From: Stutzerimonas stutzeri
GTDB lineage: Bacteria; Pseudomonadota; Gammaproteobacteria; Pseudomonadales; Pseudomonadaceae
Assembly (NCBI RefSeq): GCF_002890895.1
Contig: NZ_POUL01000004.1
Span: 248,001 to 312,000, forward strand
Reading direction: 5' to 3'
Length of the DNA: 64,000 bases
Shown here: positions 8,193-16,708 of the stretch, piece by piece
How positions within the stretch are numbered: the first letter of the stretch is position 1
Layout of the letters: every line of letters starts with the position of its first letter
The notes under the pieces: model-generated
Seen by the model: only the letters and a program-made list of their open reading frames with translations
What the model was told of the DNA's origin: nothing
Databases searched by the model: none
Position numbers and translations under genes: made by a program

Positions 8193-9866
8193 CTAAGCGC
8201 CTTTCGCCCACCAGACGAGCATGACCAGGTTCAACAGCAGTGAGCACAAGGCCAGGCTGCGCCAGACCTTCAACGGTTCACGCTCCAGCAGCGGCAGTTT
8301 GGGTGCAGCGCCTGCCAGGCGCTCGCCCTGTTCCAGGGTCAACAGCCATTCTTCCGCCGTTTCGAAGCGCTGTGAGGGATCAGCCGCGACGGCGCGTTTG
8401 AGCATGTCGTCCAGCCATTGGGGCAGGTCGGGGCGATAGCGACTGGCCGGCACCGGGTTGCCGAAACGCGGCCGCTGGAAGGCTTCGATTTCGCCGTACG
8501 GGTAGTGGCCTGTGAGCAGATAAAAAAGCGTGACGCCGGCTGCGTAGAGGTCCTGTTCCCGGCTTGGCTCTGCGCCAGCAAAGGCTTCCGGGGCGATGTA
8601 GCTCGGCGTACCCGGCAGGTTGTGCGGTTGATCCTGGGACAGGCCCGGGCAGTAGGCGAGGCCGAAGTCCAGCAGGCGTAGCTCACCGGCATCATCGCTG
8701 TGCAGATTTTCCGGCTTGATGTCGCGGTGCAGGATGTTGCGCCGATGCAACATGCCCAGCGTGCGGATCAGGCGTGGCGTCAGCTGCAACCAGTCGACCA
8801 TCGCCATCGAGCCCTGCTGGGTGAACAGCTGGGCGAGGGTCTGGCCGCTGTACTCGCGCTGGACGTAGTACAGGTGCTGGCGCTGCGGCAGGCCGTGGGT
8901 TTCCGGAAAGTGCCGGCCAGCGACGCGGCGTAAAAACCATTCTTCCTGCAGCAGTGCCGGCCCGGCTTGAGGCTCGTCATGACGACCTGGCGGCAAGGTC
9001 TTCAACAGCCAGGGCTGACCCTGCTGATCGCTGACCCGGTAAACCCGCGATTGCCGCGACTCGGCCAATAACGCCGTGACTGTCCAGCCTTCGAACACCT
9101 GCCCCGGGCGCAGCTTTGGCGGCAGGGGCCAGCTCGCCAGTTGCGCGAGTGAGTCAGCCAGCGCCGTTTCCGGCAGTTCGTCGACCCGGAGCAGCAGCGC
9201 GCTGGCGTTGTCCTGGCTGCCGGTCTGGTGGGCGAGATGGACCAGCGCATGGGCCGCGCGCGCGAGATCCGGCTCGGCCCGCAGGATGTTCTGAATATCG
9301 CCCTCGGTAATGCTGGCCCAGACGCCGTCGCTCAGCAGCACAAAGCTTTCGCCAAGCCTGAGTTCGCCGTCGAGATAATCCACCACCAGGTGCTGGTCCA
9401 GCCCCATCGCGCGCTTGAGCACGTGCTGCATGTTGGGTTGTTCCCAGACATGGTCTTCGCTTAGCCGCTGCAGCTCCCCATTCAACCAGCGGTAGGCGCG
9501 ACAATCGCCAACATGGGCGAGGGTGAAGCGGCGCCCGCGCAGTACCAGCGCGGTCAGGGTCGTGAGCAGCGGCAGCCCGCCGCCTTTGGCCTGTAGCCAG
9601 CGATTGTGCGCTACCAACAGTCGATCCAGCGACTGCGCGACGGTCCAGGTTTCCGGCGTGGCGTAGTAGTCGGTCGCCAATGCCTGCAGGGTCGCCCGAG
9701 CGGCGAGGCCGCCGTCAGCGCAGTGGCTGACGCCATCGGCGATGGCGAACAGCGCCCCCTTGCTGGCAGCAAGGCCCGGGGTCGGTGTCACGATCCGCAG
9801 GGCGTCCTGGTTTTCTTCGCGGGGGCCGGTGGCGGTGGCTTCACCAAACGACAGCTGCAAGGGCAT
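8193..9866 (-). CDS. PP2C phosphatase / Ser-Thr protein kinase fusion, membrane-anchored
   Basis: The 557-residue protein joins two opposed activities. Residues 1 to about 235 are a PP2C-type phosphatase with metal-binding signatures EENQDA, IADGVSHCADGG, HVGDCRAYR and LLSDGVW. Residues about 260-520 are a Hanks-type kinase with LLKTLPPG (lysine), ILHRDIKPENLHSD (catalytic loop), LLDFGLAY (DFG) and GTPSYIAPEAF (activation segment). A single hydrophobic helix (SLALCSLLLNLVMLVWWA) lies at the C-terminus and should anchor the protein in the inner membrane with both domains in the cytoplasm. It follows the MFS nitrate transporter gene by about 85 bases on the same strand, as in P. aeruginosa. Its targets are unknown. 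Confidence 0.92.
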   Translation of the reverse strand: MPLQLSFGEATATGPREENQDALRIVTPTPGLAASKGALFAIADGVSHCADGGLAARATLQALATDYYATPETWTVAQSLDRLLVAHNRWLQAKGGGLPLLTTLTALVLRGRRFTLAHVGDCRAYRWLNGELQRLSEDHVWEQPNMQHVLKRAMGLDQHLVVDYLDGELRLGESFVLLSDGVWASITEGDIQNILRAEPDLARAAHALVHLAHQTGSQDNASALLLRVDELPETALADSLAQLASWPLPPKLRPGQVFEGWTVTALLAESRQSRVYRVSDQQGQPWLLKTLPPGRHDEPQAGPALLQEEWFLRRVAGRHFPETHGLPQRQHLYYVQREYSGQTLAQLFTQQGSMAMVDWLQLTPRLIRTLGMLHRRNILHRDIKPENLHSDDAGELRLLDFGLAYCPGLSQDQPHNLPGTPSYIAPEAFAGAEPSREQDLYAAGVTLFYLLTGHYPYGEIEAFQRPRFGNPVPASRYRPDLPQWLDDMLKRAVAADPSQRFETAEEWLLTLEQGERLAGAAPKLPLLEREPLKVWRSLALCSLLLNLVMLVWWAKGA

Positions 9867-9904
9867 GGGCGAAACTCCAATGGCGCGCCTGCAAAAACGA
9901 ACGA

Positions 9905-9931
9905 CGAAGGCAGGCCCTGAGACCTGCCTTC
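9905..9931 (-). terminator. Hairpin between the nitrate transporter and kinase genes
   Basis: GAAGGCAGG pairs with CCTGCCTTC around eight bases. On the minus strand a short run of five T follows only after nine more bases, so it is a weak terminator or an mRNA-stabilising or attenuating structure that could lower kinase expression relative to the transporter. Confidence 0.4.
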
Positions 9932-9951
9932 CAAGTGTTGCCTGGATGAAC

Positions 9952-11163
9952 TCAGACGCGGGCGGCAGTCATCGCGGCAGAACCCCAGGTGGTTCTCCAG
10001 CGGCGCTTCACACCATAGAGGCCAAACCACGCCAGCGCACCCAGGCTGGCGAACAGCCAGAGGCCCAGCTGATAGTCTCCCGTGGCCTGCTTGACGGCGC
10101 CGAGACCTGCGGTGAGCAGGAAACCACCAATGCCGCCAGCCATGCCGACCAGGCCGGTCATCACGCCGATTTCCTTGTGGAAGCGTTGTGGCACAAGTTG
10201 GAACACCGCACCGTTGCCCGCTCCCAGGCTGAGCATGGCGACCACGAACAAGGCCAGTGCAGCCGTCGAACTCGGTAGATTGAAGCCGACAACGAACAGG
10301 CAAACGGCAGCAACCGTGTACATCACCAGCAACGAGCGGATGCCGCCGATTCGGTCGGCCAGTGCCCCCCCGAGCGGGCGCAGCATGCTGCCGGCCAAGA
10401 CGCAGGCGGCGGTGTAATAGCCGGCCTTGACCGGGTCGAAGGCGTACTGATCATGGAAATAGCCCGGCAGGGTACTGGCCAGACCGAGGAAGCCGCCGAA
10501 GGTGACGCTGTAGAAGAACATGAACCACCAGCTGTCTCGGTCGCCGAGGGCTTTCATATAGTCGGCAAAGGACTTGGGCGCGGGACGATTCGGTGCATTC
10601 TTCGCCTGCGTGGCGAAGATGATCAGCACCAGGACCAGTGGAATCAGCGCGAGACCGAACACATTGCTCCAGCCAAACATCGTCGCCAGCACAGGTGCGA
10701 ACAGCGCCGCGAACACCGTACCGGAGTTGCCCGCACCGGCAATGCCCATGGCCTTTCCCTGATGCTGCGGTGGATACCACTGCGAAGCCAGTGGCAGGGC
10801 GACGGCGAAGGAGGCCCCCGCCATGCCAAGGAAAAGGCCGAGCAGCAGGGCTTGTTCATAACTATGAATGCCATGGAGCCAGGCCACGAACAGCGCAGCG
10901 ATCACCACGACCTGACCGAACAGCCCGGCGGTCTTGGGGGAGGTGCGGTCGGCCAGCATGCCCAGCACCAGGCGCAGCACTGCACCGGAAAGGATGGGCG
11001 TGGCGACCATGAAGGCACGCTGCTGGGTGGTGAGGCCGAGGTCGGCCGCAATCTGCACGCCAAGCGGGCCAAGCACGTACCAGACCATGAAACTCAGGTC
11101 GAAATAGAGAAAGGCGGATAACAGGGTCGGCGTGTGGCCGGCTTTCCAGAAACTGGTATTCAT
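9952..11163 (-). CDS. Nitrate/nitrite transporter, MFS (NarK/NasA family)
   Basis: The 403-residue inner-membrane protein has about twelve hydrophobic helices and the NarK-family signatures: F-x-x-D-LSFMVWYVLGPLG at the N-terminus, a conserved arginine in RLVLGMLADR, and the glycine-rich nitrate signatures GLFLGMAGASFAVALPLAS and GAGNGAVFQLVPQRF. It imports nitrate for assimilation. I chose the ATG at 11163 because GGAG lies seven bases upstream; the longer open frame would run into the leader terminator. It is preceded by a sigma-54 promoter and ANTAR leader, and followed by the kinase/phosphatase gene. The P. aeruginosa counterpart is called nasA. Confidence 0.93.
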   Translation of the reverse strand: MNTSFWKAGHTPTLLSAFLYFDLSFMVWYVLGPLGVQIAADLGLTTQQRAFMVATPILSGAVLRLVLGMLADRTSPKTAGLFGQVVVIAALFVAWLHGIHSYEQALLLGLFLGMAGASFAVALPLASQWYPPQHQGKAMGIAGAGNSGTVFAALFAPVLATMFGWSNVFGLALIPLVLVLIIFATQAKNAPNRPAPKSFADYMKALGDRDSWWFMFFYSVTFGGFLGLASTLPGYFHDQYAFDPVKAGYYTAACVLAGSMLRPLGGALADRIGGIRSLLVMYTVAAVCLFVVGFNLPSSTAALALFVVAMLSLGAGNGAVFQLVPQRFHKEIGVMTGLVGMAGGIGGFLLTAGLGAVKQATGDYQLGLWLFASLGALAWFGLYGVKRRWRTTWGSAAMTAARV

Positions 11164-11224
11164 CGGGTGGGCTCCAGGCATTCGTCTTGTGCAAAAGAGG
11201 CCGCCCCAACTTCGAGGCGAAAAC

Positions 11225-11302
11225 AAAAAGGCGCCGCATCACGCCTGCCGGAGCAGGAATGGTGCGACGCCTTTGTCTTAGGGTGGAGACCGCCGTTGGC
11301 CT
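11225..11302 (-). promoter_or_regulatory. NasT (ANTAR) antitermination leader of the MFS nitrate transporter
   Basis: On the minus strand P1 (11287-11302) is AGGCC-AACGGC-GGTCT and P2 (11266-11277) is GAC-AAAGGC-GTC; both hexaloops have A1 and G4. P2 overlaps the 5' arm of a terminator (11225-11275) formed by AAAGGCGTCGCA pairing with TGCGGCGCCTTT, followed by TTTTTG. The P2 loop is identical to that at nirB and nrtA. The transporter gene starts about 60 bases after the T-run. Confidence 0.88.
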
Positions 11303-11318
11303 ACCGTGTCGATTGCGA

Positions 11319-11334
11319 AGCATCTAACGTGCCA
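11319..11334 (-). promoter_or_regulatory. Sigma-54 promoter of the MFS nitrate transporter
   Basis: Minus-strand TGGCACGTTAGATGCT matches TGGCACG-N4-TTGCW with one mismatch and correct spacing. The start point would be near 11308, immediately before hairpin P1 of the leader. Confidence 0.8.
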
Positions 11335-11399
11335 GTCAGCCTCCAGCCCCGTTCCATGCGGCTCGTGTCGTTGGTCTCGCCCGGCCAGTCGACGTCGGT

Positions 11400-11416
11400 T
11401 GCACAGCCGTTGTGCG
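11400..11416 (-). promoter_or_regulatory. Possible NtrC site upstream of the MFS nitrate transporter
   Basis: TGCAC-AGCCGTT-GTGCG fits the 17-base NtrC dyad (TGCAC-N7-GTGCA) with one outer mismatch. Its centre is about 100 bases upstream of the predicted sigma-54 start. Confidence 0.5.
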
Positions 11417-11507
11417 GTGGGCGCCATTTCAGGGCAATGTCTTGCCGATTGTCTTTGTCCTGACGTCGGCTGTTAGGCTTTACCTGCCAAGCTTCGAGGA
11501 GTGATTG

Positions 11508-12446
11508 ATGCCCGTTATTGCCAGCCTGACCCTGAACCCGGCAATGGATCTGTCCGTCAGCACTGCGCGGGTAACCAGCACCGAAAAGCTACGCTGCTCA
11601 CTGCCGCGCCACGACCCGGGTGGCGGCGGGATCAACGTCGCGCGGGTGGTCGACACGCTGGGTGGCGAGGCGGTGGCCGTCTATCCTGCGGGCGGTCCGT
11701 TCGGCGATCTGCTCACGCGAGCGCTGGATGAGCTTGGCTTGGCGCACCGCCCCGTTCCGATCGCTGGCGACACCCGTGAAAGTTTTACCGTGGACGAGTT
11801 TGAGACCGGGCTGCAGTACCGTTTTGTACTGCCTGGGCCCTCCTTGTCCTCCGAGGAGCTGGCCCGCTGTCTCGATGCACTGACCTCGCTGGACCCGGTG
11901 CCGGCTTATCTGGTGCTGAGTGGGAGCTTTCCGCCGGGTGTGGCGCTTACGTTCTACGACGATCTGCTCAGCCTGACGCGCCGCATCGGCGCCAGGCTGG
12001 TCGTCGACCTGTCTGGCGAGCCCTTGGCCTACGCGGCACGTCAGGGCGGGGCATACCTGCTGAAACCGAGCCTCAACGAGCTTTCGACCCTGGTCGGTCG
12101 CCCGATCACCAGCGAACTGGAGCAGGAGCAAGCGCTGCGCAGTCTGATGGCGAGGGGCTGTGCGCAGATCATCGTGCTGTCGCTGGGCGCGGATGGGGCG
12201 CTGGTGGCTTGCGGCGAGCAGTTACAGCGGCTGCGCTCGCCACAGGTTCCAGTGGTCAGTGCGGTAGGCGCCGGCGACAGCATGCTCGGTGCCATCGTGC
12301 TGGCGCTGGCCGAAGGGCGCAGCTTGGACGAGGCCGTGCGCTACGGTATCGCCGCCGGAGCCGCCACCGTGATGCGCCCCGGTACCGAGCTCTGCCACCG
12401 CGAGGATGTGCAGCGACTGCTGCAGCTCGGTGATGGTAGCGGTTGA
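11508..12446 (+). CDS. pfkB: PfkB-family phosphofructokinase (6-phosphofructokinase II-like)
   Basis: The 312-residue sugar kinase has the ribokinase-fold signatures PGGGGINVARVV (residues about 38-49), LSGSFPPGV, and the catalytic GAGDSMLGA near residue 257, where the Asp is the general base. The segment EKLRC before PGGGGINVAR and the phrase QYRFVLPG match E. coli PfkB closely, which phosphorylates fructose 6-phosphate; a 1-phosphofructokinase or tagatose-phosphate kinase is the alternative. I chose the ATG at 11508, with GAGGAG six bases upstream, over the TTG just before it. It diverges from the nitrate transporter operon and ends one base from the convergent thioesterase gene. Confidence 0.8.
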   Translation: MPVIASLTLNPAMDLSVSTARVTSTEKLRCSLPRHDPGGGGINVARVVDTLGGEAVAVYPAGGPFGDLLTRALDELGLAHRPVPIAGDTRESFTVDEFETGLQYRFVLPGPSLSSEELARCLDALTSLDPVPAYLVLSGSFPPGVALTFYDDLLSLTRRIGARLVVDLSGEPLAYAARQGGAYLLKPSLNELSTLVGRPITSELEQEQALRSLMARGCAQIIVLSLGADGALVACGEQLQRLRSPQVPVVSAVGAGDSMLGAIVLALAEGRSLDEAVRYGIAAGAATVMRPGTELCHREDVQRLLQLGDGSG

Positions 12447-12447
12447 T

Positions 12448-12891
12448 CTAGTCGATCCGGTTCACCCGCGGGAATTTGGCGGCAAATGCCTCAGGCATAG
12501 CGACAACGCGGCTCTGCACGTAGTCGTAGAAGACGAAGCCGGACTTGGCCATGGCGATCAGCGTGCCGTCCGCCGGCCGGGTGATACGAAAGGTGATATC
12601 GCCGCCGTACTTGTTGAAATCCATGACGCCGACTTCGAACAGTAGGGCGTCCCGTGCATGGGCCTCGGCTTTATAGGTGGTGGCCAGGTCGGTGACGATG
12701 ATGCCGCCGCCATCCTTGCTGGTCTCGGCGATGCCATAGGCGAACAGGAAGCGCGCACGGGCCTCGGAAATCATCGAGATCATCGAGTCGTTGGCGAGGT
12801 GGTTGCCGGCGTTGATATCGGTGATGCGAACAGTCAGCTGGGTGCTGAAGCAAAACTGGTCTTCGGGAAACTGCAGGGTCAGGCGGGCCAT
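12448..12891 (-). CDS. Acyl-CoA thioesterase-like hotdog protein
   Basis: The 147-residue product has the hotdog-fold pattern of 4-hydroxybenzoyl-CoA-type thioesterases: VRITDINAGNHLANDSMISMISEARARFL, where Asp and the NHLAN segment lie at the active-site helix, followed by the strands LLFEVGVMDFNKYGGDITFRI. It probably hydrolyses an acyl-CoA thioester in the cytoplasm; the acyl group is unknown. I chose the ATG at 12891 (MARLTLQFPEDQF), since upstream sequence in frame does not look like protein. It is a single gene convergent with pfkB and has no visible link to nitrate metabolism. Confidence 0.7.
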   Translation of the reverse strand: MARLTLQFPEDQFCFSTQLTVRITDINAGNHLANDSMISMISEARARFLFAYGIAETSKDGGGIIVTDLATTYKAEAHARDALLFEVGVMDFNKYGGDITFRITRPADGTLIAMAKSGFVFYDYVQSRVVAMPEAFAAKFPRVNRID

Positions 12892-13009
12892 GATGCTCTC
12901 GTTGCTTGTGTTTGGCGCTGGTTGGCAGCGCGACGTGCGGAGGCGGATTGTACGCCTCTGCACGTCAGCACCAAGCTTGATCCGGCCTGTTGATATCGCG
13001 TGCGCGGTG

Positions 13010-13705
13010 TCAGGCGATGCTATGGCGAATGCCTTGCAGGCGCTCATCGATGATCGGGGTGATCAGCGCGTAGCATTCGGCTGGCGCCAGGCTGACCCGC
13101 GGTGCGTCGATCAGGTTGCACTCCAGGTGTTCGATGAGGTTGCGCAGGCTGTCGCCACTAATCGGGTCGGTGAGGCGCAGGCAGAGATAGCGCATCTGGA
13201 TCTGCATATCCAAAGGGCACTTTTCGAAGTTGGCTGCACGCACTGCCAGGCCGCGCAAACGTCCGAGGTCTTCCAGTGCGCGACAGGCCTCGCACATGCC
13301 GGATACCTGCGGATTGCCCTGGAAGACAAGGCGCAGCTCAAGCACATGAATGCTTTCGAGGAGTTGCTCGATCAGGATGCAGTGCGGCTCGAAATCCGCT
13401 GGGTTCCGGCGGATCTGCTGCCACAGAGCGCGCATCGCCGGACGGTTTTCCTCACCTTTCCACTCCTGCCAGAGCCGATCAATATGGCTCGCAACCTCCA
13501 ACCGCTGCGCGGCGGCTGCGGCATCAGGTTGGCCACCCAGGCCACGGTGTTTCTGCACGAATTGAAGGACTTCCAGCGAATGCTGCAGCGCCTGGACATC
13601 GGTTGCGCTGAGGCGCTTGCGATGCCGCTCGGCTGCAATGCGACTGAGATGGTTGCCGAGCAGCACCAGGCCGGCGGCCAGGATCAGGGCGATCGATACT
13701 TCCAT
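13010..13705 (-). CDS. Membrane-anchored protein with NIT-like motif
   Basis: The 231-residue protein has one N-terminal hydrophobic helix (residues about 4-20), then an all-helical region. Residues 41-56 read QHSLEVLQFVQKHRGL, resembling the conserved Q-x-E/H-RG segment that opens nitrate/nitrite-sensing NIT domains. The later half contains CEACRALEDLGRLRGLAVRAAN, again helical. It starts two bases after the stop of the chemoreceptor gene, so the two are surely co-transcribed as the last genes of the nrtA operon. I infer a nitrate-sensing or accessory subunit; the NIT assignment is a motif match only. Confidence 0.6.
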   Translation of the reverse strand: MEVSIALILAAGLVLLGNHLSRIAAERHRKRLSATDVQALQHSLEVLQFVQKHRGLGGQPDAAAAAQRLEVASHIDRLWQEWKGEENRPAMRALWQQIRRNPADFEPHCILIEQLLESIHVLELRLVFQGNPQVSGMCEACRALEDLGRLRGLAVRAANFEKCPLDMQIQMRYLCLRLTDPISGDSLRNLIEHLECNLIDAPRVSLAPAECYALITPIIDERLQGIRHSIA

Positions 13706-13707
13706 GG

Positions 13708-14826
13708 TCAGGCTTCCGTACGGCTGAGACGAGTGAGGTAGAGCGTCAGGCTATGCAGCTCTTCGGCCTGGGTGCGTTGGCGCTCGACGCCGGTCTCGAC
13801 CTGATTAAGCTGGTCGCGCAACAGGCGGTTGCCCTGTCGCTGTTCTTCGAGGGCTGTTTGCAGGTGATCGAGTTCGGCCAGGCTCAGCTGGCTGCGCCGC
13901 GCCAACTGATCGAGTTCGGCGGCTAATGCACTGCTTTGCTCGCCGCTTTGCTCGAGCAATTGCTGGTGCTGGACGACCTCGGCCTCGACGCGGCGAACTG
14001 CGTTGCCGGTCGTGGCGACCACGCTGGTGATGTCCTGGGCGGCGCAGTCGCTGGTCAGCGCCAGCTGGCGGACCTCGTCGGCCACCACCGCGAAACCGCG
14101 ACCGTGCTCGCCGGCTCGCGCTGCTTCGATGGACGCATTCAGGGCGAGCAACTGGGTCTGTTTGGCGACGTTCTGGATGCTCAGTGCGGCTTTGCCGACG
14201 GCAGCCGTGTCCTGCAAAAGCTGGCCGACCGCATCCGACGTGCGCTGCATGCTCTGGCGTACCTCGGTCATGCGGGTGCTGACCGACATCGCGTTGTCGC
14301 GGCCGGCCTGGCTTTGCCGGTGGGTGTCGGCAAAGGCTTGCATGGCTTGCTGGCCCAGCGTGCTGACCTGCTCCAGGTTGTGGCTCAGCGCCTTGCTGGC
14401 TTCGGTCATCGCCAGCACTCGCTCGCCCTGGCCGATGCTGCTGTGCTCGGCGGTTGCGGCCATGCGCTCGAGGGCATCGCTGGCGAATTGCACTTCACTT
14501 CGTAAACGTTCGCTGCGCAGCGATTGAGCGCCAAAGGCGGCGACCAGATCCTCACGAGGCTCGTTGAGCCCCTGCTGCTGGCCGAGCACGGCCAGCAAAT
14601 GCTCACTGTGGCGCTGATGCTCGCGGCGTTTGCGCTGTTGGGCCAGTTGCAGACCTGCGGCGATACAGGCGAGGGCCAGCGACAGCAGTTGCTGCTGCCA
14701 CAGCCCCGCCATACAGGCCATGGCCCAGGCAGCGAGCAATAGCCAATCCATGTACGACTGCAGGGCAGCGGTGGTGGCTTGCGATACGGCCTGCGTCGGG
14801 CGCGTGGCGTTCAAGGCTCTGTCCAT
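13708..14826 (-). CDS. Methyl-accepting chemotaxis protein without periplasmic sensor domain
   Basis: The 372-residue protein has two closely spaced hydrophobic helices (about residues 27-44 and 47-63) with almost nothing between them, so there is no periplasmic ligand-binding domain and no clear HAMP. The rest is a long coiled-coil cytoplasmic domain with the hairpin tip [20 protein letters not shown] at about residues 232-251, which contacts CheA and CheW. It lies 38 bases after the nitrate ABC transporter ATPase gene and is followed by the NIT-like gene. Signal input must come from a partner, the membrane or the cytoplasm. Context points to taxis or signalling towards nitrate. Confidence 0.85.
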   Translation of the reverse strand: MDRALNATRPTQAVSQATTAALQSYMDWLLLAAWAMACMAGLWQQQLLSLALACIAAGLQLAQQRKRREHQRHSEHLLAVLGQQQGLNEPREDLVAAFGAQSLRSERLRSEVQFASDALERMAATAEHSSIGQGERVLAMTEASKALSHNLEQVSTLGQQAMQAFADTHRQSQAGRDNAMSVSTRMTEVRQSMQRTSDAVGQLLQDTAAVGKAALSIQNVAKQTQLLALNASIEAARAGEHGRGFAVVADEVRQLALTSDCAAQDITSVVATTGNAVRRVEAEVVQHQQLLEQSGEQSSALAAELDQLARRSQLSLAELDHLQTALEEQRQGNRLLRDQLNQVETGVERQRTQAEELHSLTLYLTRLSRTEA

Positions 14827-14864
14827 GCTCGTGATCCTTTCTCGATTAGCTTCCTGGAGACTTG

Positions 14865-15659
14865 TCAGGCCGCAGGCCGCTGCTGGCGCTGGTAGAGGAA
14901 CTCCAGAACCTGCGCCCGGTAGGCGTGGTACTGGGCGTCGTGGGCCAGGGTCATGCGGTCGCGAGGATGCTTGAGCTCGACGCGCAGAATCTCACCGATG
15001 GTTGCAGAGGGGCCGTTGGTCATCATCACGATGCGGTCCGAGAGCAACACGGCCTCGTCAACGTCATGGGTGATCATGATCACGGTGTTGCCAAGGTCGG
15101 CGTGGATCTCCATCAGCGAGTCCTGCAGATGCGCGCGGGTCAGCGCATCGAGGGCGCCGAAGGGCTCGTCCATCAGCAACACCTTGGGTTGCATGGCCAG
15201 CGCGCGGGCGATACCTATGCGCTGTTTCATCCCGCCGGAGATTTCGCTGGGACGTTTGTCGCGGGCGTGGGTCATGTGCACCAGCTCAAGGTTGTGCTCG
15301 ATCCAGTCACGCATCTCCCGTTTGCTCTTCTGGCCTTTGAAGACTTCCCGCACCGCCAGCTCAACGTTCTCGTAGCAGGAAAGCCAGGGCAGCAGGCTGT
15401 GGTTCTGGAACACCACGGCGCGCTCCGGGCCGGGCTCGTTGACCTCACGGCCGTCGAGGATCACGCCGCCAGTGGTGGCCTGATAGAGGCCGGCGACGAT
15501 GTTGAGCACCGTTGACTTGCCGCAGCCAGAGTGGCCGATCAGCGAAACGAACTCGCCCTTGGCGATGCGCAGGTTGACGCTCTGCAGCGCGCAGTAGAGT
15601 CCCTTGTCAGTGGGAAAGCTGATACCGACGCCGGTGAGTTCGAGATGGGCATTGTTCAT
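14865..15659 (-). CDS. Nitrate ABC transporter, ATP-binding protein (NrtD/NasD type)
   Basis: The 264-residue ATPase powers nitrate import. It has Walker [11 protein letters not shown] (about residue 43), the signature [15 protein letters not shown], Walker [14 protein letters not shown] and the switch histidine in MITHDVDEA. It belongs to the nitrate/sulfonate/taurine class. It starts nine bases after the permease gene and lacks the extra binding-protein domain of cyanobacterial NrtC. It is the third gene of nrtA-nrtB-ATPase-mcp-NIT-like. Confidence 0.9.
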   Translation of the reverse strand: MNNAHLELTGVGISFPTDKGLYCALQSVNLRIAKGEFVSLIGHSGCGKSTVLNIVAGLYQATTGGVILDGREVNEPGPERAVVFQNHSLLPWLSCYENVELAVREVFKGQKSKREMRDWIEHNLELVHMTHARDKRPSEISGGMKQRIGIARALAMQPKVLLMDEPFGALDALTRAHLQDSLMEIHADLGNTVIMITHDVDEAVLLSDRIVMMTNGPSATIGEILRVELKHPRDRMTLAHDAQYHAYRAQVLEFLYQRQQRPAA

Positions 15660-15668
15660 GTGATTTTC

Positions 15669-16658
15669 TCAGCGCAGGTCTGCGTTCTTATCCCAGCTCA
15701 CGCGGCGCTGGAGCATCAGCATGATGCGATCCAGGGCGAAGCCGATCAGGCCTATGACGATCACTGCGACCATGATCCGGCCGAGCGAGTTGGAGCTGCC
15801 GTTCTGGAATTCATCCCAGATGAATTTACCGAGGCCGGGGTTCTGCGCCAGCATCTCGGCAGCGATCAGCACCATCCAGCCGGTTGCGAGCGACAGGCGC
15901 AGGCCAGTGAAGATCATCGGAATCGCAGCGGGCAGCACGATCCGGTGCACATGGCTGAGCGGTGACAGGCGCAGCACGCGGCTGACGTTTTGCAAATCCT
16001 TATCGAGGTTGGCCACGCCCACCGTGGTGTTGATCACCGTCGGCCACAGGCAGCACAGCGCTACGGTCAGCGCCGAGGTGACGAAGGATTTCGCCATCAG
16101 CGGGTCGTCACTGACGTAGACGGCGCTGACCACCATGGTCACCAGCGGCAGCCAGGCCAGCGGCGACACCGGCTTGAAGATCTGGATCAGCGGATTCACC
16201 GCGCTATACACCGTCTTGCTCAACCCGCAGACGATGCCCAGCGGCACGGCAATCAGCGAGGCGATGGCAAAGCCGGTCATCACCGTATAGAGGCTGGTGA
16301 AGATCTGCTCGAAAAAGGTCGGCTTGCCGGTGTACGGGCGAATCTTCACCTCGGCGTCGGGATTCTTGGCCAGTTTGGCCGCATTGCGGTCCTCCTGACG
16401 CTGGTAGAACGCCTCGGCTTTTTCCCGCGACTGGATATGCGCATCGACCAGCCCGTTGAACTGCTCGGCCACCTGGCTCGGCCCGGGAAACTGACCGAGG
16501 CTGGTCTGGATGTTCGAGGCCACCAACTGCCAGAACAGCAGGAAGGCAAAGACGCCCACCAACGGCATGATCACCTGCGGCAGCCAGCGCTTGATGCGGG
16601 CCTGACGGCCAGCTCTAAGGGTTTCTTTTATGTTCTGCACGACGGCGGGATTGCTCAT
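15669..16658 (-). CDS. nrtB: Nitrate ABC transporter permease
   Basis: The 329-residue inner-membrane permease has an N-terminal helix (VIMPLVGVFAFLLFWQLVA), a long polar insert (about residues 65-110; REKAEAFYQRQEDRNAAKL) usual in NrtB proteins, and five or so C-terminal helices with the ATPase-docking loop near KDLQNVSRVLRLSP. Two in-frame ATGs lie at 16664 and 16658; GGAGG is two bases from the first and eight from the second, so I chose the second. It lies 50 bases after nrtA. Confidence 0.9.
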   Translation of the reverse strand: MSNPAVVQNIKETLRAGRQARIKRWLPQVIMPLVGVFAFLLFWQLVASNIQTSLGQFPGPSQVAEQFNGLVDAHIQSREKAEAFYQRQEDRNAAKLAKNPDAEVKIRPYTGKPTFFEQIFTSLYTVMTGFAIASLIAVPLGIVCGLSKTVYSAVNPLIQIFKPVSPLAWLPLVTMVVSAVYVSDDPLMAKSFVTSALTVALCCLWPTVINTTVGVANLDKDLQNVSRVLRLSPLSHVHRIVLPAAIPMIFTGLRLSLATGWMVLIAAEMLAQNPGLGKFIWDEFQNGSSNSLGRIMVAVIVIGLIGFALDRIMLMLQRRVSWDKNADLR

Positions 16659-16708
16659 CGACATGTCCTCCGAAAGGTGGGAGCCGCGCATGGCTCCCGT
16701 AGGCGGAA

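Noticed and set aside
11164..11226. N-terminal extension of the nitrate transporter by 21 residues
   Set aside because: It overlaps the leader terminator; GGAG marks the ATG at 11163 and the family starts there.
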